This document shows, in pieces, positions 29,293 through 38,970 of a stretch of DNA of 64,000 nucleotides. The stretch is from Nodosilinea sp. FACHB-141 (lineage in GTDB: Bacteria > Cyanobacteriota > Cyanobacteriia > Phormidesmidales > Phormidesmidaceae). The notes under the pieces are model-generated. The model was not told the origin of the DNA. It searched no databases and saw only the letters and a list, made by a program, of their open reading frames with translations. How positions within the stretch are numbered: position 1 is the stretch's first letter; every line of letters starts with the position of its first letter. Position numbers and translations under genes: made by a program. Location of the stretch: the NCBI RefSeq assembly GCF_014696135.1, contig NZ_JACJPP010000025.1, forward strand, positions 59,619 through 123,618, written 5' to 3'.

Positions 29293-30822
29293 ATGTCTAA
29301 TTTCTCACGGCGTCAGTTTGTCATGCTGATGTCTGCAGCGGCGGCAGGTACAGCAGTGGCTCCCATGGGCTTGCTGAATGCTCGTCGGGCTATGGCCCAA
29401 GGAACCTGTAATACCGCTAGTTTTACAGTGCCGGGGTTCGGCACCCCCGTTCCTAAGTTGCCCAACAACACCAAGAGTTTGGGGAGCCTGGCTGATACTC
29501 CCTTGATTACCCTGCCTGAAAAGTTTCAATACACCGCTATCTCCATTCAAGGGCAGACAATGTCCGACGGTGCGATTGTGCCTGGAAACCACGATGGCAT
29601 GGCCGCTTTTCAGGGGCGCAATGGCAACTATATTCTGGTGCGCAACCATGAGCGGAATCCTGGGGGGGGTGGCACCGTTGCGCCAAATGGTAAGCAATAT
29701 GACCCTTACACAGGTAGCGCTTTCAACAGCGGCGGCGGCGGCACCACCACGGTCGAAGTTGATCGCGATGGTCAAGTAGTCCGGCACTATGTTTCCCTAA
29801 GTGGTACCATCCGCAACTGTGCCGGTGGCCCTACTCCTTGGGGATCCTGGATTTCCTCTGAGGAAAATGTAGCCACTCCGGCTACCGACCCGCGGGTGAC
29901 CAAAAAGCACGGCTACAACTTCGAGGTTCCTTCTCAGTTGGGCCAAGCGGTTGACGCTATCCCCCTAGTGGCCATGGGCCGCATGAACCATGAAGCGGTT
30001 TCAGTTGATCCTCAGACTGGATATATCTTTGAAACCGAAGACCGGGGTGATAGCGCCTACTACAAGTTTGTTCCTAAGGTGCGGAAACCCAATGGCTTTG
30101 GCGATCTGCAGCAAGGGGGTGACCTCTACGCCATGGTAATTAAGCCAGGGCAGCGTTCTGACTGTACCGGAGCCTTAATTCCCACCGGCGGGACGAATGA
30201 CCGGGGCGGAAGCTTTAGCGGAGTTGATACCCGTGGCCTAGGCGCAAATGGTTCCGGCAGCCTGCTACCTTTCCTGGGACAGCCCCTCAGCGTAGAGTGG
30301 GTCAAGCTAGATGATGTTGACCCAGAGGGAGATACCCTGCGCTATGAAGCGCTGGCTAAAGGAGCTGCTGCGTGGTATCGGGGTGAAGGTGCCTGGTATC
30401 ACCAGGGCAAGCATTACTGGGTTTGCAGTAATGCTGGAGATAAGGGCGAAGGGCAGGTGTGGGCCTATGACCCTACCACTGAAACGGTCACCCTGGTAGT
30501 TGAGTCGACGAGTGAAAACCTCCTGGACGGCCCTGACAACATCACGGTTGCTCGAGATGGCACCCTCTACCTCTGTGAAGACGGCAGCGGTGGCCAACCA
30601 GGCGCGCCTAACTTCAGCCAGCGGGTGGTTGGAGTGGATGCTAGCGGTGGTTTGTTTGAGTTCTGTCGCAACATCATTCCCGGCAGCACTGCCGAGTTTG
30701 CAGGTGCTTGCTTCTCTCAGAATGGCAAGTATATGTACGTCAATGCCCAGGGATCTGGCATTACCTACTGTATTTGGCGAACGGATAATCGCTCGATCGC
30801 CTTAAATGGTGCGACTGCTTAA
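29293..30822 (+). CDS. Tat-exported PhoX-type phosphatase (DUF839)
   Basis: 509 residues from the ATG at 29293. A twin-arginine signal (SRRQFVMLMSAAAAGTAVAP, ending ARRAMAQ) indicates folded export. The mature domain is the DUF839/PhoX propeller: NHDGMAAFQGRNGNYILVRNHE, TPWGSWISSEEN, GRMNHEAVSVDPQTGYIFETED and NLLDGPDNITVARDGTLYLCED. PhoX enzymes are Ca/Fe-dependent alkaline phosphatases induced by phosphate shortage; not every DUF839 member has been tested. A longer frame starts at 29233 but the ribosome site and Tat motif favour this start. Confidence 0.88.
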   Translation: MSNFSRRQFVMLMSAAAAGTAVAPMGLLNARRAMAQGTCNTASFTVPGFGTPVPKLPNNTKSLGSLADTPLITLPEKFQYTAISIQGQTMSDGAIVPGNHDGMAAFQGRNGNYILVRNHERNPGGGGTVAPNGKQYDPYTGSAFNSGGGGTTTVEVDRDGQVVRHYVSLSGTIRNCAGGPTPWGSWISSEENVATPATDPRVTKKHGYNFEVPSQLGQAVDAIPLVAMGRMNHEAVSVDPQTGYIFETEDRGDSAYYKFVPKVRKPNGFGDLQQGGDLYAMVIKPGQRSDCTGALIPTGGTNDRGGSFSGVDTRGLGANGSGSLLPFLGQPLSVEWVKLDDVDPEGDTLRYEALAKGAAAWYRGEGAWYHQGKHYWVCSNAGDKGEGQVWAYDPTTETVTLVVESTSENLLDGPDNITVARDGTLYLCEDGSGGQPGAPNFSQRVVGVDASGGLFEFCRNIIPGSTAEFAGACFSQNGKYMYVNAQGSGITYCIWRTDNRSIALNGATA

Positions 30823-30862
30823 CTGGTGTTGAGTCAATCACCCTAGTTCTGACGTAACCCCT

Positions 30863-30905
30863 CCAGCCAGCTTTTGGTTTTTGCCCGAGCTGGCTGGTTA
30901 CTTTA
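30863..30905 (+). terminator. Terminator after the PhoX-type gene
   Basis: Perfect stem CCAGCCAGCT/AGCTGGCTGG with a 15-base loop, followed by TTACTTT. It lies 41 bp beyond the stop. Confidence 0.75.
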
Positions 30906-31022
30906 CCCTTTGGTTATTCCTCCAACCGTCATTCAAAATAAGGATGAGAAGCGGTTTCTGTTCTGGCAGTTGGTGGGGCTGGATCAGTTTTTCATCATCC
31001 TTATATTTAGGAGCCCGATGCT

Positions 31023-32696
31023 ATGCAAACCGTACCTTGGCCAGTTTCTGCTTGGAAACAACTCAAACAGGGAAAAATTTCTTGTGAAGAGGCTCTTAGC
31101 CTTGTGCGCGATGACGAGGGCATCCTCAAGCTAGACCTGCTGGACGAAGAGGTTTGCAGTCGCTTCTTTCAGTATTGCCAGGGGCAAAAACTGCCCCCTG
31201 TGGTGCCGCTGCTACTGTGGCAAAGCTGCTTTTACCTGGGCAGCCCGGTTGACGTTTCCGCCGAGGCCTTGGAGACGATTAGCGATCGCACCCTGACAAC
31301 CATTAAAGTCCTACCCATTTCAGCCAAGAGCTATCGGGCTTGGTACCATACTCGCACCGCTGATCTGAGCCGCATTACCTCTAGCCGTCTGCTGGACCCA
31401 ATCACCGGCCAGCAATCGACCGATGATATTGGCGAGACCACTGAGCTATTTCTGTCCAAGGCAGAGGGGCAAATTGAGCGGATCAAGGCCATCATTTCCA
31501 GCGCCCTGCAGCACCAAGCCAGCGATATTCACCTGGAACCGACCCTAGAAGGGCTGCGGGTGCGGTACCGGATTGATGGGGTACTGCGCGATATTACCCT
31601 GCTGCCAGGGGAAATCAGCCGCCGGGTGATCGTAGCCCTGAAGGTGATGGCCAACATGGATATTGCCGACAGCCGCCGGCCCCAGGATGGCCGCATTGGG
31701 GAAAAATACCAGGTCGACAACGAAGCCGACCAGAGTATGGACATGCGAGTCAGCACCTTACCCTGCGTTTGTGGTGAAAAAGCCGTAGTGCGCCTGCTGC
31801 CCCGCGAAAACCCCTTTACCACCATTGACAAGCTAGGGTTTTCGCCCAAAGCGCTGAAGATTTACAAAACCTGGCTAGAACAGCCCCAGGGCATCATTGT
31901 CTTCACCGGCCCGACCGGCTCCGGTAAAACTAGTACTCTCTATACCAGCTTGCAGGCGATCGCCACTGAGCATGTCAACGTGGTCACGGTAGAAGACCCA
32001 GTAGAATATGTGCTGCCCCGCATTACCCAGACCCAAGTGAACGAAGCGGCAGGTATGTCCTTCGCGGCGGGGCTGCGATCCATCCTGCGGCAGGATCCAG
32101 ACATCATTATGGTGGGGGAAGTGCGGGACCACGAAACCGCAGAAACCGCCATTCGGGCTGCCCTCACCGGCCACCTGGTGTTCACCACTCTGCACACCAA
32201 TGATGCGGCCGGGGCAATTCCCCGGATTAAAGATATTGGGCCAGATCCAGGGTTGATCAGCGACGCCCTTCTAGGGGTGGTCGCTCAACGCCTGGTGCGG
32301 CGCATCTGCCCTCACTGCGCTGAACCCACCCAACCCAACCCAGAACTCCTGGCCATACTGCAACTGGATGCCGCTCAAATCAAAAAAGGCAACTGGCGAC
32401 GAGGGCGGGGGTGCCCGGCCTGCTTCCAATCCGGCTATTCAGGGCGGGAGGCAGTAGTCGAGATGCTGGAGGTGGATGATCGCATTCGCGAGTTGATCTA
32501 CGATGGCACCATGACTCAACTGCGCCGCCACCTCAGCAAGAGCGACTCCATCTCATTTCGAACATCGGCCATTGAGAAAGTCATGGCTGGCATCACAACT
32601 GTAGAGGAAGTACTGCGGGTATTGCCCAGAAATGCTCTAAAACTGACTAGTGTTGGAGAACCAGAACCGCTGCATCTGGTGCAACGATTGGGATAA
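31023..32696 (+). CDS. Orphan PilB/GspE-type secretion ATPase
   Basis: 557 residues. After a ~140-residue N-terminal part comes the type II/IV ATPase core: SDIHLEPTLEGLRVRYRIDG, Walker A GPTGSGKTS, the Asp box VVTVEDPVEY, Walker B IMVGEVRDHETAE and the His box. A zinc tetracysteine is split as CPHC and CPAC, as in GspE/PilB. AGGAG nine bases before the ATG supports the start. No pilC, pilT, pilin or gsp genes are nearby, so it may serve a pilus apparatus encoded elsewhere (like the second PilB of some cyanobacteria) or have another role. Confidence 0.88.
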   Translation: MQTVPWPVSAWKQLKQGKISCEEALSLVRDDEGILKLDLLDEEVCSRFFQYCQGQKLPPVVPLLLWQSCFYLGSPVDVSAEALETISDRTLTTIKVLPISAKSYRAWYHTRTADLSRITSSRLLDPITGQQSTDDIGETTELFLSKAEGQIERIKAIISSALQHQASDIHLEPTLEGLRVRYRIDGVLRDITLLPGEISRRVIVALKVMANMDIADSRRPQDGRIGEKYQVDNEADQSMDMRVSTLPCVCGEKAVVRLLPRENPFTTIDKLGFSPKALKIYKTWLEQPQGIIVFTGPTGSGKTSTLYTSLQAIATEHVNVVTVEDPVEYVLPRITQTQVNEAAGMSFAAGLRSILRQDPDIIMVGEVRDHETAETAIRAALTGHLVFTTLHTNDAAGAIPRIKDIGPDPGLISDALLGVVAQRLVRRICPHCAEPTQPNPELLAILQLDAAQIKKGNWRRGRGCPACFQSGYSGREAVVEMLEVDDRIRELIYDGTMTQLRRHLSKSDSISFRTSAIEKVMAGITTVEEVLRVLPRNALKLTSVGEPEPLHLVQRLG

Positions 32697-33430
32697 TACA
32701 AAACTTGCTGTAAAAACTGCTCAAGTCAGGTTAGGCAGGGGAATTCAACATGGTGCTGCTTGCCTTTGATTAACCAACAAGGTCCACGCGCGAGCTGCTG
32801 ATTAGGGGTGACCACAAATGGGCTTAAATAGGCCCCCTGAGCGGCTGCCCGTGTCTCAGAGCAGCATCACAATCTCCTTGACAGCTCTTTCGTGAAACGG
32901 TCTAAATTTGTCCAACACTGCAGCTGTTTTGGACAATTACCACTTAACTACGTCAGATTTTTCTGTAAATAGAAGTGTGAGATTAAGCCAGAACAACTAG
33001 TCGCACAAGCTAGCAACTAAGCGCATTTTGATCATTTTAAGCGAAGCTATGCTTAGTTGTGAGGATGGCTAGCAGTGCCCCAGAAAAACGAGGCAGAGCA
33101 TCAACGGGAGCATACCGAGCCCTTGAGCTTTACCAGGACCGGCTACGGCTGGATGAACCAGGAGATGAACATAGTGACTGAAAACCAGCAGAGAGATAGT
33201 GCGCAGTCCAATAAGAACAACACTATTCACCAGTAATCGTTTTTTAACCAAGCTCAGAAACCTTACAGAGCAAGCTTTATAGGGTCATCGTCTTAACAAG
33301 CCACGTACGTCCTCAAATAGCTAGCGTTATTGATTTGGGGTATGAAGCAAGGGCTAGACGCATTGAGGACTCATTTAGATTTCCACAAATTCATACTACT
33401 ATTCAGCATCACTCCCGAGTAGTTCGTAGC
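32697..33430. other. Intergenic stretch without a convincing gene
   Basis: 734 bp between the PilB-like gene and the NRPS-like stop. A minus-strand frame at 33069-33251 (60 residues, partly hydrophobic) is the only candidate and lacks support. No repeat or terminator was confidently seen. Confidence 0.5.
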
Positions 33431-36094
33431 TCATGGAAGAAAACGATTGAGATAATTTGCCAGTTCGAAGACATTGGGTTTTTCGAACAGATTAAAGTGA
33501 TTTCCTGACACAGAGTGAACTTTAATTCCTCCAGTTACCAATTTTTCCCATCCCAGAGTTTCATCTACAAACTGAGGGCTTAGATTAGCCTTTTCTGGGA
33601 GTTGGGTGGCCCTCAACAACAGCACTGACCCTGAATAGGGTTGGGGCTTGTAACTTCTGATAGCTCTTTCGCTAATAGCCATCATTCTCTCTAAAACTGC
33701 TTCCGAAGAGTGCGATCGCAAGTAACCTAGGGATAGCCATTTCTGGTGAACTCTCCGCACCCCAGCGCTCAGTTTGCCCCTTAATTGGCCCAAAATTGTA
33801 GGAGTGCTGAAGTCAAACCAGGACTTAGTGAGGCAGTAAGTATCAATCAGTGTCAGCAATCCTATTGTCTGGCCTTCTTGCACCAGCTGTTGGGCCATCT
33901 CATAGGCCACCAAACCGCCAAACGAATAACCACACAAAAAGTATGGCCCTGTAGGTTGAAGTGTCTGTAGCTCTCGAATATAGCGACGGGCCATAGCTTC
34001 AACCCGGTAATCTACATCTTCGCTACTGCTCAAACCTCGGGCTTGTAATCCATAGATTGGCTGTTCGCGGTTTAACTGCTGAGCCAATGTATAGTAATCA
34101 AGCACACTTCCAGTTCTAGTATGCACGCAAAACAGCGGCGATTTTGATCCGTAGGGTTGAATAGCTACTAGAGACTGCTTAGAGTTATCCTCTGATGTCT
34201 CCTGCAAAGCTTTAGCCAATGCTTCAATGGTGGGCAACTGGAAAAAATTGCCCAGAGAGGGCGATCGGCCAAAGACATCTTCGACCTTAATCAACATACT
34301 GGCAGCGAGTAAAGAGTTTCCGCCTAGCTCAAAGAAGCTATCAGTTATTCCAATAGGCCCAAGTTGAAGCTCCTGTTCCCAGATCTGGGCTAGCCTGAGC
34401 TCTGTTTCATTTCTAGGCGAAACAACGTCATTCTCAAAAGCCTGGCGGTCTAAACTGGGTTCAGGTAGCTTCTTCTTATCAATTTTGCCGTTGGCATTTA
34501 GTGGCAGCTCATCCAGGAAAATGAAATGTGCAGGCACCATATAGTCGGGCAACCTACCTCTTAAGAAGTTGTTAAGCTCTTGGGCTGTAGAGCGACCGGA
34601 ACCGGCAGTTACGATATAGGCTGCCAAACAGGAATTCTCTATATCAGATTGAGAGGCCAAAACAACACATTCAGCAACGCTGCGATGCTGGGTCAAAGCT
34701 ACTTCAATTTCCTGAAGTTCGATGCGAAATCCACGTATCTTTACCTGAGAATCTAAACGTCCTAGAAACTCGAGATTTCCGTCGAATCGGTAGCGGACTA
34801 AGTCGCCTGTCTTGTAGAGCCGAGTTTCAGTATCGGAGGAGTGAGGGTGGGGTATAAAGCGTTCTGCGGTTAGGTCAGGTCGTTTGAGGTAGCCCCTCGC
34901 TAACCCCCGCCCTCCAATGTAAAGTTCTCCCGAATCTCCCGTTGCCACAGGCTGCAGGTGCTCATCTAAGACGTAGGCCTCAGCATTTGCAATTGGACGA
35001 CCAATTGGAGCGATCGCAGTCTCTAGACCAGGTTGGCAAGTCCAACAAGTAGCGTCAATAGAGGCTTCAGTTGGGCCATAAACATTGTGTAATTGTGTTG
35101 TTGCTCCAAACTTGTTTATAAAGAGATCTTGGAGAGTGGTAGGTAGCGCCTCACCCCCGCAGAAGACGTGCCGGAGCGGCGTGCTCTGAGCACCTTTCGT
35201 TTGTTCTAGAAAAACCTTCAGCACTGAGGGCACCAATGCCAAGATCGTAACTTGCTCTCTTGCAATCAATTCGACTAGATAGGCAATATCCCGTTGCCCA
35301 CCTGGCTTTGGCAAAACTATCTGTGCCCCACAGGATATCGGCCAAAATATTTGCCATACCGATGGGTCGAAGCTAAAGGAGATGTTTTGCAGTACCCGAT
35401 CTGACGGTGTTAACGGGAAGGTGGTCTGCCGCCAAAATAGCTGATTACAAATGCCCTTGTGTGGGATCATCACCCCCTTTGGAGTTCCTGTAGACCCCGA
35501 GGTGTAGATGACGTAGGCTAGGTGATTAACATTGATCGGGAAATTTGGGTTTATGTGCTTCTGACGTCCAATCTTCTCCTGCTCAAGGTCTAGGCAAATG
35601 ACATTGATATTCTCCTGGGGAAGGTTTTTTATCAGGTGGGAATAACTGACTACCAGTGAGACTCCAGATTCAGCCAAAATTGAAGCCGTGCGATCGCTTG
35701 GATAGTCGGGATCGAGCGGCAAGTAGGCACCTCCGGCTTTGAGGATGCCTAGCATGGCAATCACCATGGCTGGTGAGCGATCAATAAATAGCCCTACGAC
35801 TGTGTCGGCAATTAGGCCCTGTTGATGAAGGTAATAGGCAAAACGGTTAGCTTGCTCGTTAACATGCTGGTAGGATAGGCACTGCTCCTCAGCTCTTATA
35901 GCAATGCTTCCGGGGCTATGTTCAGCCTGCATTTCGAAGAGTTGATGGAGCAATGTCGTTGAAGAGATGCTGTCCCACGCCTCAACCCAGTCACTGCAAA
36001 GGTTTTGTCCTGAATCGCTTTCTGCCGCTACTTCTTCAGAGGGCCAGACAGCCACGTCTTTGTTTTTTGACAGCATATTTTTGGGCGCACACAT
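33431..36094 (-). CDS. Single-module NRPS-like enzyme, adenylation-thiolation-thioesterase
   Basis: Roughly 890 residues with no condensation domain. Adenylation domain: LSYQHVNEQANRFA, LKAGGAYLPLDPDYP, YTSGSTGTPKGV, SFDPSVW, NVYGPTEA, GELYIGGRGLARGY and the C-terminal NGKIDKKKLP. The Asp of FDPSVW that holds the amino group is present, so the substrate is probably an alpha-amino acid. Specificity residues read by eye are roughly D-P-W-A-F-G-V-I-D-K; no known code is claimed. A carrier domain follows (FELGGNSLLAA, Ser attachment) and a type I thioesterase with GYSFGGLVAYEMA and catalytic His in GNHFNLFEKPNV. The start is uncertain (ATG 36094 or 36076, TTG 36160). Divergent from the gene at 36808. 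Confidence 0.9.
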   Translation of the reverse strand: MCAPKNMLSKNKDVAVWPSEEVAAESDSGQNLCSDWVEAWDSISSTTLLHQLFEMQAEHSPGSIAIRAEEQCLSYQHVNEQANRFAYYLHQQGLIADTVVGLFIDRSPAMVIAMLGILKAGGAYLPLDPDYPSDRTASILAESGVSLVVSYSHLIKNLPQENINVICLDLEQEKIGRQKHINPNFPINVNHLAYVIYTSGSTGTPKGVMIPHKGICNQLFWRQTTFPLTPSDRVLQNISFSFDPSVWQIFWPISCGAQIVLPKPGGQRDIAYLVELIAREQVTILALVPSVLKVFLEQTKGAQSTPLRHVFCGGEALPTTLQDLFINKFGATTQLHNVYGPTEASIDATCWTCQPGLETAIAPIGRPIANAEAYVLDEHLQPVATGDSGELYIGGRGLARGYLKRPDLTAERFIPHPHSSDTETRLYKTGDLVRYRFDGNLEFLGRLDSQVKIRGFRIELQEIEVALTQHRSVAECVVLASQSDIENSCLAAYIVTAGSGRSTAQELNNFLRGRLPDYMVPAHFIFLDELPLNANGKIDKKKLPEPSLDRQAFENDVVSPRNETELRLAQIWEQELQLGPIGITDSFFELGGNSLLAASMLIKVEDVFGRSPSLGNFFQLPTIEALAKALQETSEDNSKQSLVAIQPYGSKSPLFCVHTRTGSVLDYYTLAQQLNREQPIYGLQARGLSSSEDVDYRVEAMARRYIRELQTLQPTGPYFLCGYSFGGLVAYEMAQQLVQEGQTIGLLTLIDTYCLTKSWFDFSTPTILGQLRGKLSAGVRRVHQKWLSLGYLRSHSSEAVLERMMAISERAIRSYKPQPYSGSVLLLRATQLPEKANLSPQFVDETLGWEKLVTGGIKVHSVSGNHFNLFEKPNVFELANYLNRFLP

Positions 36095-36160
36095 CAACTG
36101 AGAAAAACTATTAGAAATCTTGGTAGCGCAGCATTTAGGAATTAATAGCCATGTTCTCAA

Positions 36161-36807
36161 TATGTTTTTTGGCTAGCTAGATCGGTTGTAAGTCTGCTTC
36201 GGAAAAATGCCATTCTTATAATCGATGCAAGTAAAGTTTCCTTGAAACTTGCTGAACTAAGCTTAGCCCTAACTTTATATAGAAAGGACCTAGGCTAGAG
36301 GCAAATCTAGATTAGCCTCAATGCCTAGACCTCTGAGAATAGAAACGCTCGATTGTAGTCAATAACTTTATTCTCAGCTGATTATTGGTGAAGTTTCCGT
36401 AATTTCCACGATGAAAGCAAATCCAAAATGGCGACGAAACGCCTAAATGGACGATAGGCACTACCTTGGTTCAAATTTTGATGTCGCTTTTTTCTGGAGT
36501 CTGTACAAATCAAAGTAGCTTGTCAACCGTTAGCCCTATGCTCCCTAGGCTCACCGTTAGTACTAGCTATTTGGTTGAGGGCACACAAAAGCCCATTGAT
36601 GCTGTCTTCTAGCAATTAGTTCATCAAAAGTCTATCAAATCATAAATTAATAATTTCTGATTTCACCCGTTCGATATTTTCTTGGATCAAGGCTAAAACT
36701 CTTGTCCGTCTAGAAACTATATCGTTTAAGGCAACGTTGAAATTAATTCTACCTTTCTTTAACATCTTTCAAGGCTTTATCGTTTTGTCTTTTTTCTGGC
36801 TTTAACT
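36161..36807. promoter_or_regulatory. Divergent promoter region of the NRPS-like gene and its neighbour
   Basis: 647 bp of AT-rich DNA without a gene. At 36298-36319 a 22-bp near-palindrome (GAGGC...GCCTC around AATCTAGATT, 20 of 22 positions symmetric) may be an operator. Both promoters must lie here or in the upstream coding ends. Confidence 0.4.
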
Positions 36808-37566
36808 ATGCTCACAACATCCAAAAAAGCTGCGGATATCGTCTATAGAGAAAAAATTCAAGATTGGATAAAGGAGTTTTTGGGTAGCCCCCATCCTAAG
36901 TTAGGGCGGCCAGGAATTGTCTGTCCATTCGTGCCAAGAGCGCTGCGAATGGATACTATCAAAAGCGTCGTTGTCCACACCGAAGGCCTGGAAGAGCCTC
37001 AAATTGCCGATCTGGTGAAAAGCTATCGAACGCAGTTTTTGACAATGGAGCCACAGCAGGGTGATCTAGCTATATACAAAGCAATTTTACTGATTTTCCC
37101 AGATATTTCAGGGCTGTTTGAGCAGACAGCTTTAATTGATCGAATTCAGCAGCAATTAAAGCCCTTCTTTGTAGAAGAAGGGCTGATGATTGGAGAATTT
37201 CATGAGCATAACGAAAGCCCAGGGCTACACAATCCAGACTTTCGGCCTCTGCGGAGCCCGATCCCTATGCTGGCGATTCGATTTATGACTGAGCTTGATC
37301 TACCCTTTCTTAGTCGCTCCAGCGATGATCCTCAGGTGAGAATGCGCTACCTCAACGCCTATCTGCAGCAGATATCGGCCATAAACAAAGATTCTAAAGC
37401 GCTTGCAACGGCTCATGCTGCACTCCAGATTGCTCAAAGCCAGGTAGCTAATGTAGCTCCCAATGCAAAGTTGATTGGAGAAAATTCTTCAGTGCCCTCG
37501 AGTCGCTGTCCTGTGTTTAAACTAAAGCACCTTTTGAATCAGCAATTGCACAAAATTGGCTTTTAG
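36808..37566 (+). CDS. Protein of unknown function divergent from the NRPS-like gene (DUF6875-like)
   Basis: 252 residues, soluble. Two highly patterned segments look conserved: LGRPGIVCPFVPRALRMDTI near residue 31 and GEFHEHNESPGLHNPDFRPL near 130, followed by PIPMLAIRFMTELDLPFL. My recollection is that this matches the DUF6875 family, but I am not certain. The Cys-Pro-Phe-Val-Pro and the His/Asp-rich segment suggest an enzyme active site or metal site. Its divergence from the NRPS-like gene suggests a shared pathway. Confidence 0.65.
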   Translation: MLTTSKKAADIVYREKIQDWIKEFLGSPHPKLGRPGIVCPFVPRALRMDTIKSVVVHTEGLEEPQIADLVKSYRTQFLTMEPQQGDLAIYKAILLIFPDISGLFEQTALIDRIQQQLKPFFVEEGLMIGEFHEHNESPGLHNPDFRPLRSPIPMLAIRFMTELDLPFLSRSSDDPQVRMRYLNAYLQQISAINKDSKALATAHAALQIAQSQVANVAPNAKLIGENSSVPSSRCPVFKLKHLLNQQLHKIGF

Positions 37567-38213
37567 GCGTTGCTGATTTAAGCAGTGGACAAAGGAGCTA
37601 AGGCTTTAACTAAAGGCGGTTCACTTGGGTGAAGTTTTGCCCCACCATTCTCCCTGCCGGGATTACCTTCACCCCAACCGCGACTGCAAAGAACTCGGCA
37701 TAGACTTTGAGACGTGAGAGTATATCGGGCTATGAGGCTGCCTGGTCTACTCAACGCCAGAAGCTGTGGGCGCTGACCCCCTCATGCCAAGCATCGAGCA
37801 TGTATCCCTTATATCTAGAGCGGCAGCATGATTGCTGAGGTGGCCGCTTCTAATGACGTTGTGTCGCACCAAGAGTAGGTAGTCTGCCTAGGGACATCGT
37901 AGGCAGACAAAAAAGCTACCGCAATTTAACCACCGTGTTCATACAGGGTTTCTAGTCGTGGCATTCTCATGCCGGAATCTGATTCGGTCGGTTCCTCTGG
38001 AGCCAACAAAATTGCTCAAGCTAGTTGCCCCACGCCGCGACTGAATAGCACTGCAAACCACGTCGGATAAGGCATGTCAGAAACTTGAGAGGTGTGACGT
38101 TTATTAGAGGATTAGATCGCTCAGCCATCTGGTTTTGAGTTTGCTGCACTAACCCTTTGCCCAGAGTTAGACTTCATCCGCTTGGTGTGCAGCGTTGTCG
38201 CTTACGCAAAACC
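37567..38213. other. Intergenic stretch with one strong inverted repeat
   Basis: 647 bp without a convincing frame. At 37882-37908 GTCTGCCTA and TAGGCAGAC form a perfect 9-bp stem with a 9-base loop; the adjoining run is A on the plus strand, so it is not a standard terminator for either neighbour. The stretch leads into the broken ridA gene. Confidence 0.45.
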
Positions 38214-38611
38214 TACAGAACAATTGCAGTAACGCAAATTTCAATCCGCATCGTTGGAAATCCAAGAACCGCAACTCCTACCTCTGTCCATATTGGGGCG
38301 TAGTTGGGCATGTAACGACGAAACAGCCTGACCACACATCGTTAACCTCTGAGGAGACCTACCAACGTGGTAAGAATTGACGTGGACAACACGCTTCCAA
38401 CCCGCACCGGCAGTCGTCAAGGTTCGCTCTACGTTCTGAAGTGCCTGAGCAATCTCATCCGCAAGTAATTCGGGAATTTGCAGATTGTCATCAATGCCGC
38501 CTTTTCGGATGTCTCCGCTCGATTGCCACTTTTTACCGCTTGCGAGTAATGCAATTCATTCAGCATATATTCGCCATAACCGGGGGTGCCAAGAAACTCG
38601 GGCTTATTCAT
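38214..38611 (-). pseudogene. Frameshifted RidA/YjgF-family gene
   Basis: The reading begins as a RidA-family protein (MNKPEFLGTPGYGEYMLNEL, HYSQAVKSGNR), then breaks. After a shift it continues as GGIDDNLQIPELLADEIAQA and ALQNVERTLTTAGAGWKRVV, VHVNSYHVG; after a further shift RLFRRYMPNYAPIWTEVGVA, VLGFPTMRIEICVTAIVL then stop. The order and spacing fit one ancestral gene of about 130 codons with at least two frameshifts. Such proteins deaminate reactive imines/enamines. Inactive as it stands. Confidence 0.85.
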
Positions 38612-38736
38612 GATGTTCCTCTGTTTAGGACGCTTGGCTATCTCTCCTGCTGCTGAGGCTGCGCTGCTGGGTTCATTCTTGGCTTCGACTAGGCATTGCG
38701 ATCTCCCATGGATAGCGCATTAGATTGTTGTCTCGT

Positions 38737-38970
38737 TCAAGCGGTAAATCCGCCATCAATTTTGAGGTTCGCGCCCGTAACAAAAGCGGCTTCAGAACTG
38801 GCGAGATAAGAGACCATGCCAGCCACCTCGTCTCCTGTCCATAGCGACCGAGGGCAGTCAGCTTGTTCATTTCCACGGCAAAGTCACTGTCTGCGGGATT
38901 CATATCGGTGTCGATCGGACCCGGGCAGTCTCTAGTTATGCTATCTACAGTAATGCGACCCAGTGATGAA
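38737..38970 (-). pseudogene. 3' remnant of a short-chain dehydrogenase (SDR) gene
   Basis: The minus strand encodes the end of an SDR: CPGPIDTDMNPADSDFAVEM then NKLTALGRYGQ in one frame, continuing after a shift as DEVAGMVSYLASSEAAFVTG and ANLKIDGGFTA then stop at 38737. This is the standard SDR C-terminus. The N-terminal two thirds are missing, cut near 38970 where a lipoprotein gene begins on the other strand. It lies just upstream of the broken ridA gene on the same strand, so one decayed operon is likely. Confidence 0.85.

Noticed and set aside
33069..33251. 60-residue hydrophobic minus-strand frame
   Set aside because: No ribosome site and no clear helix pattern; isolated in non-coding DNA.
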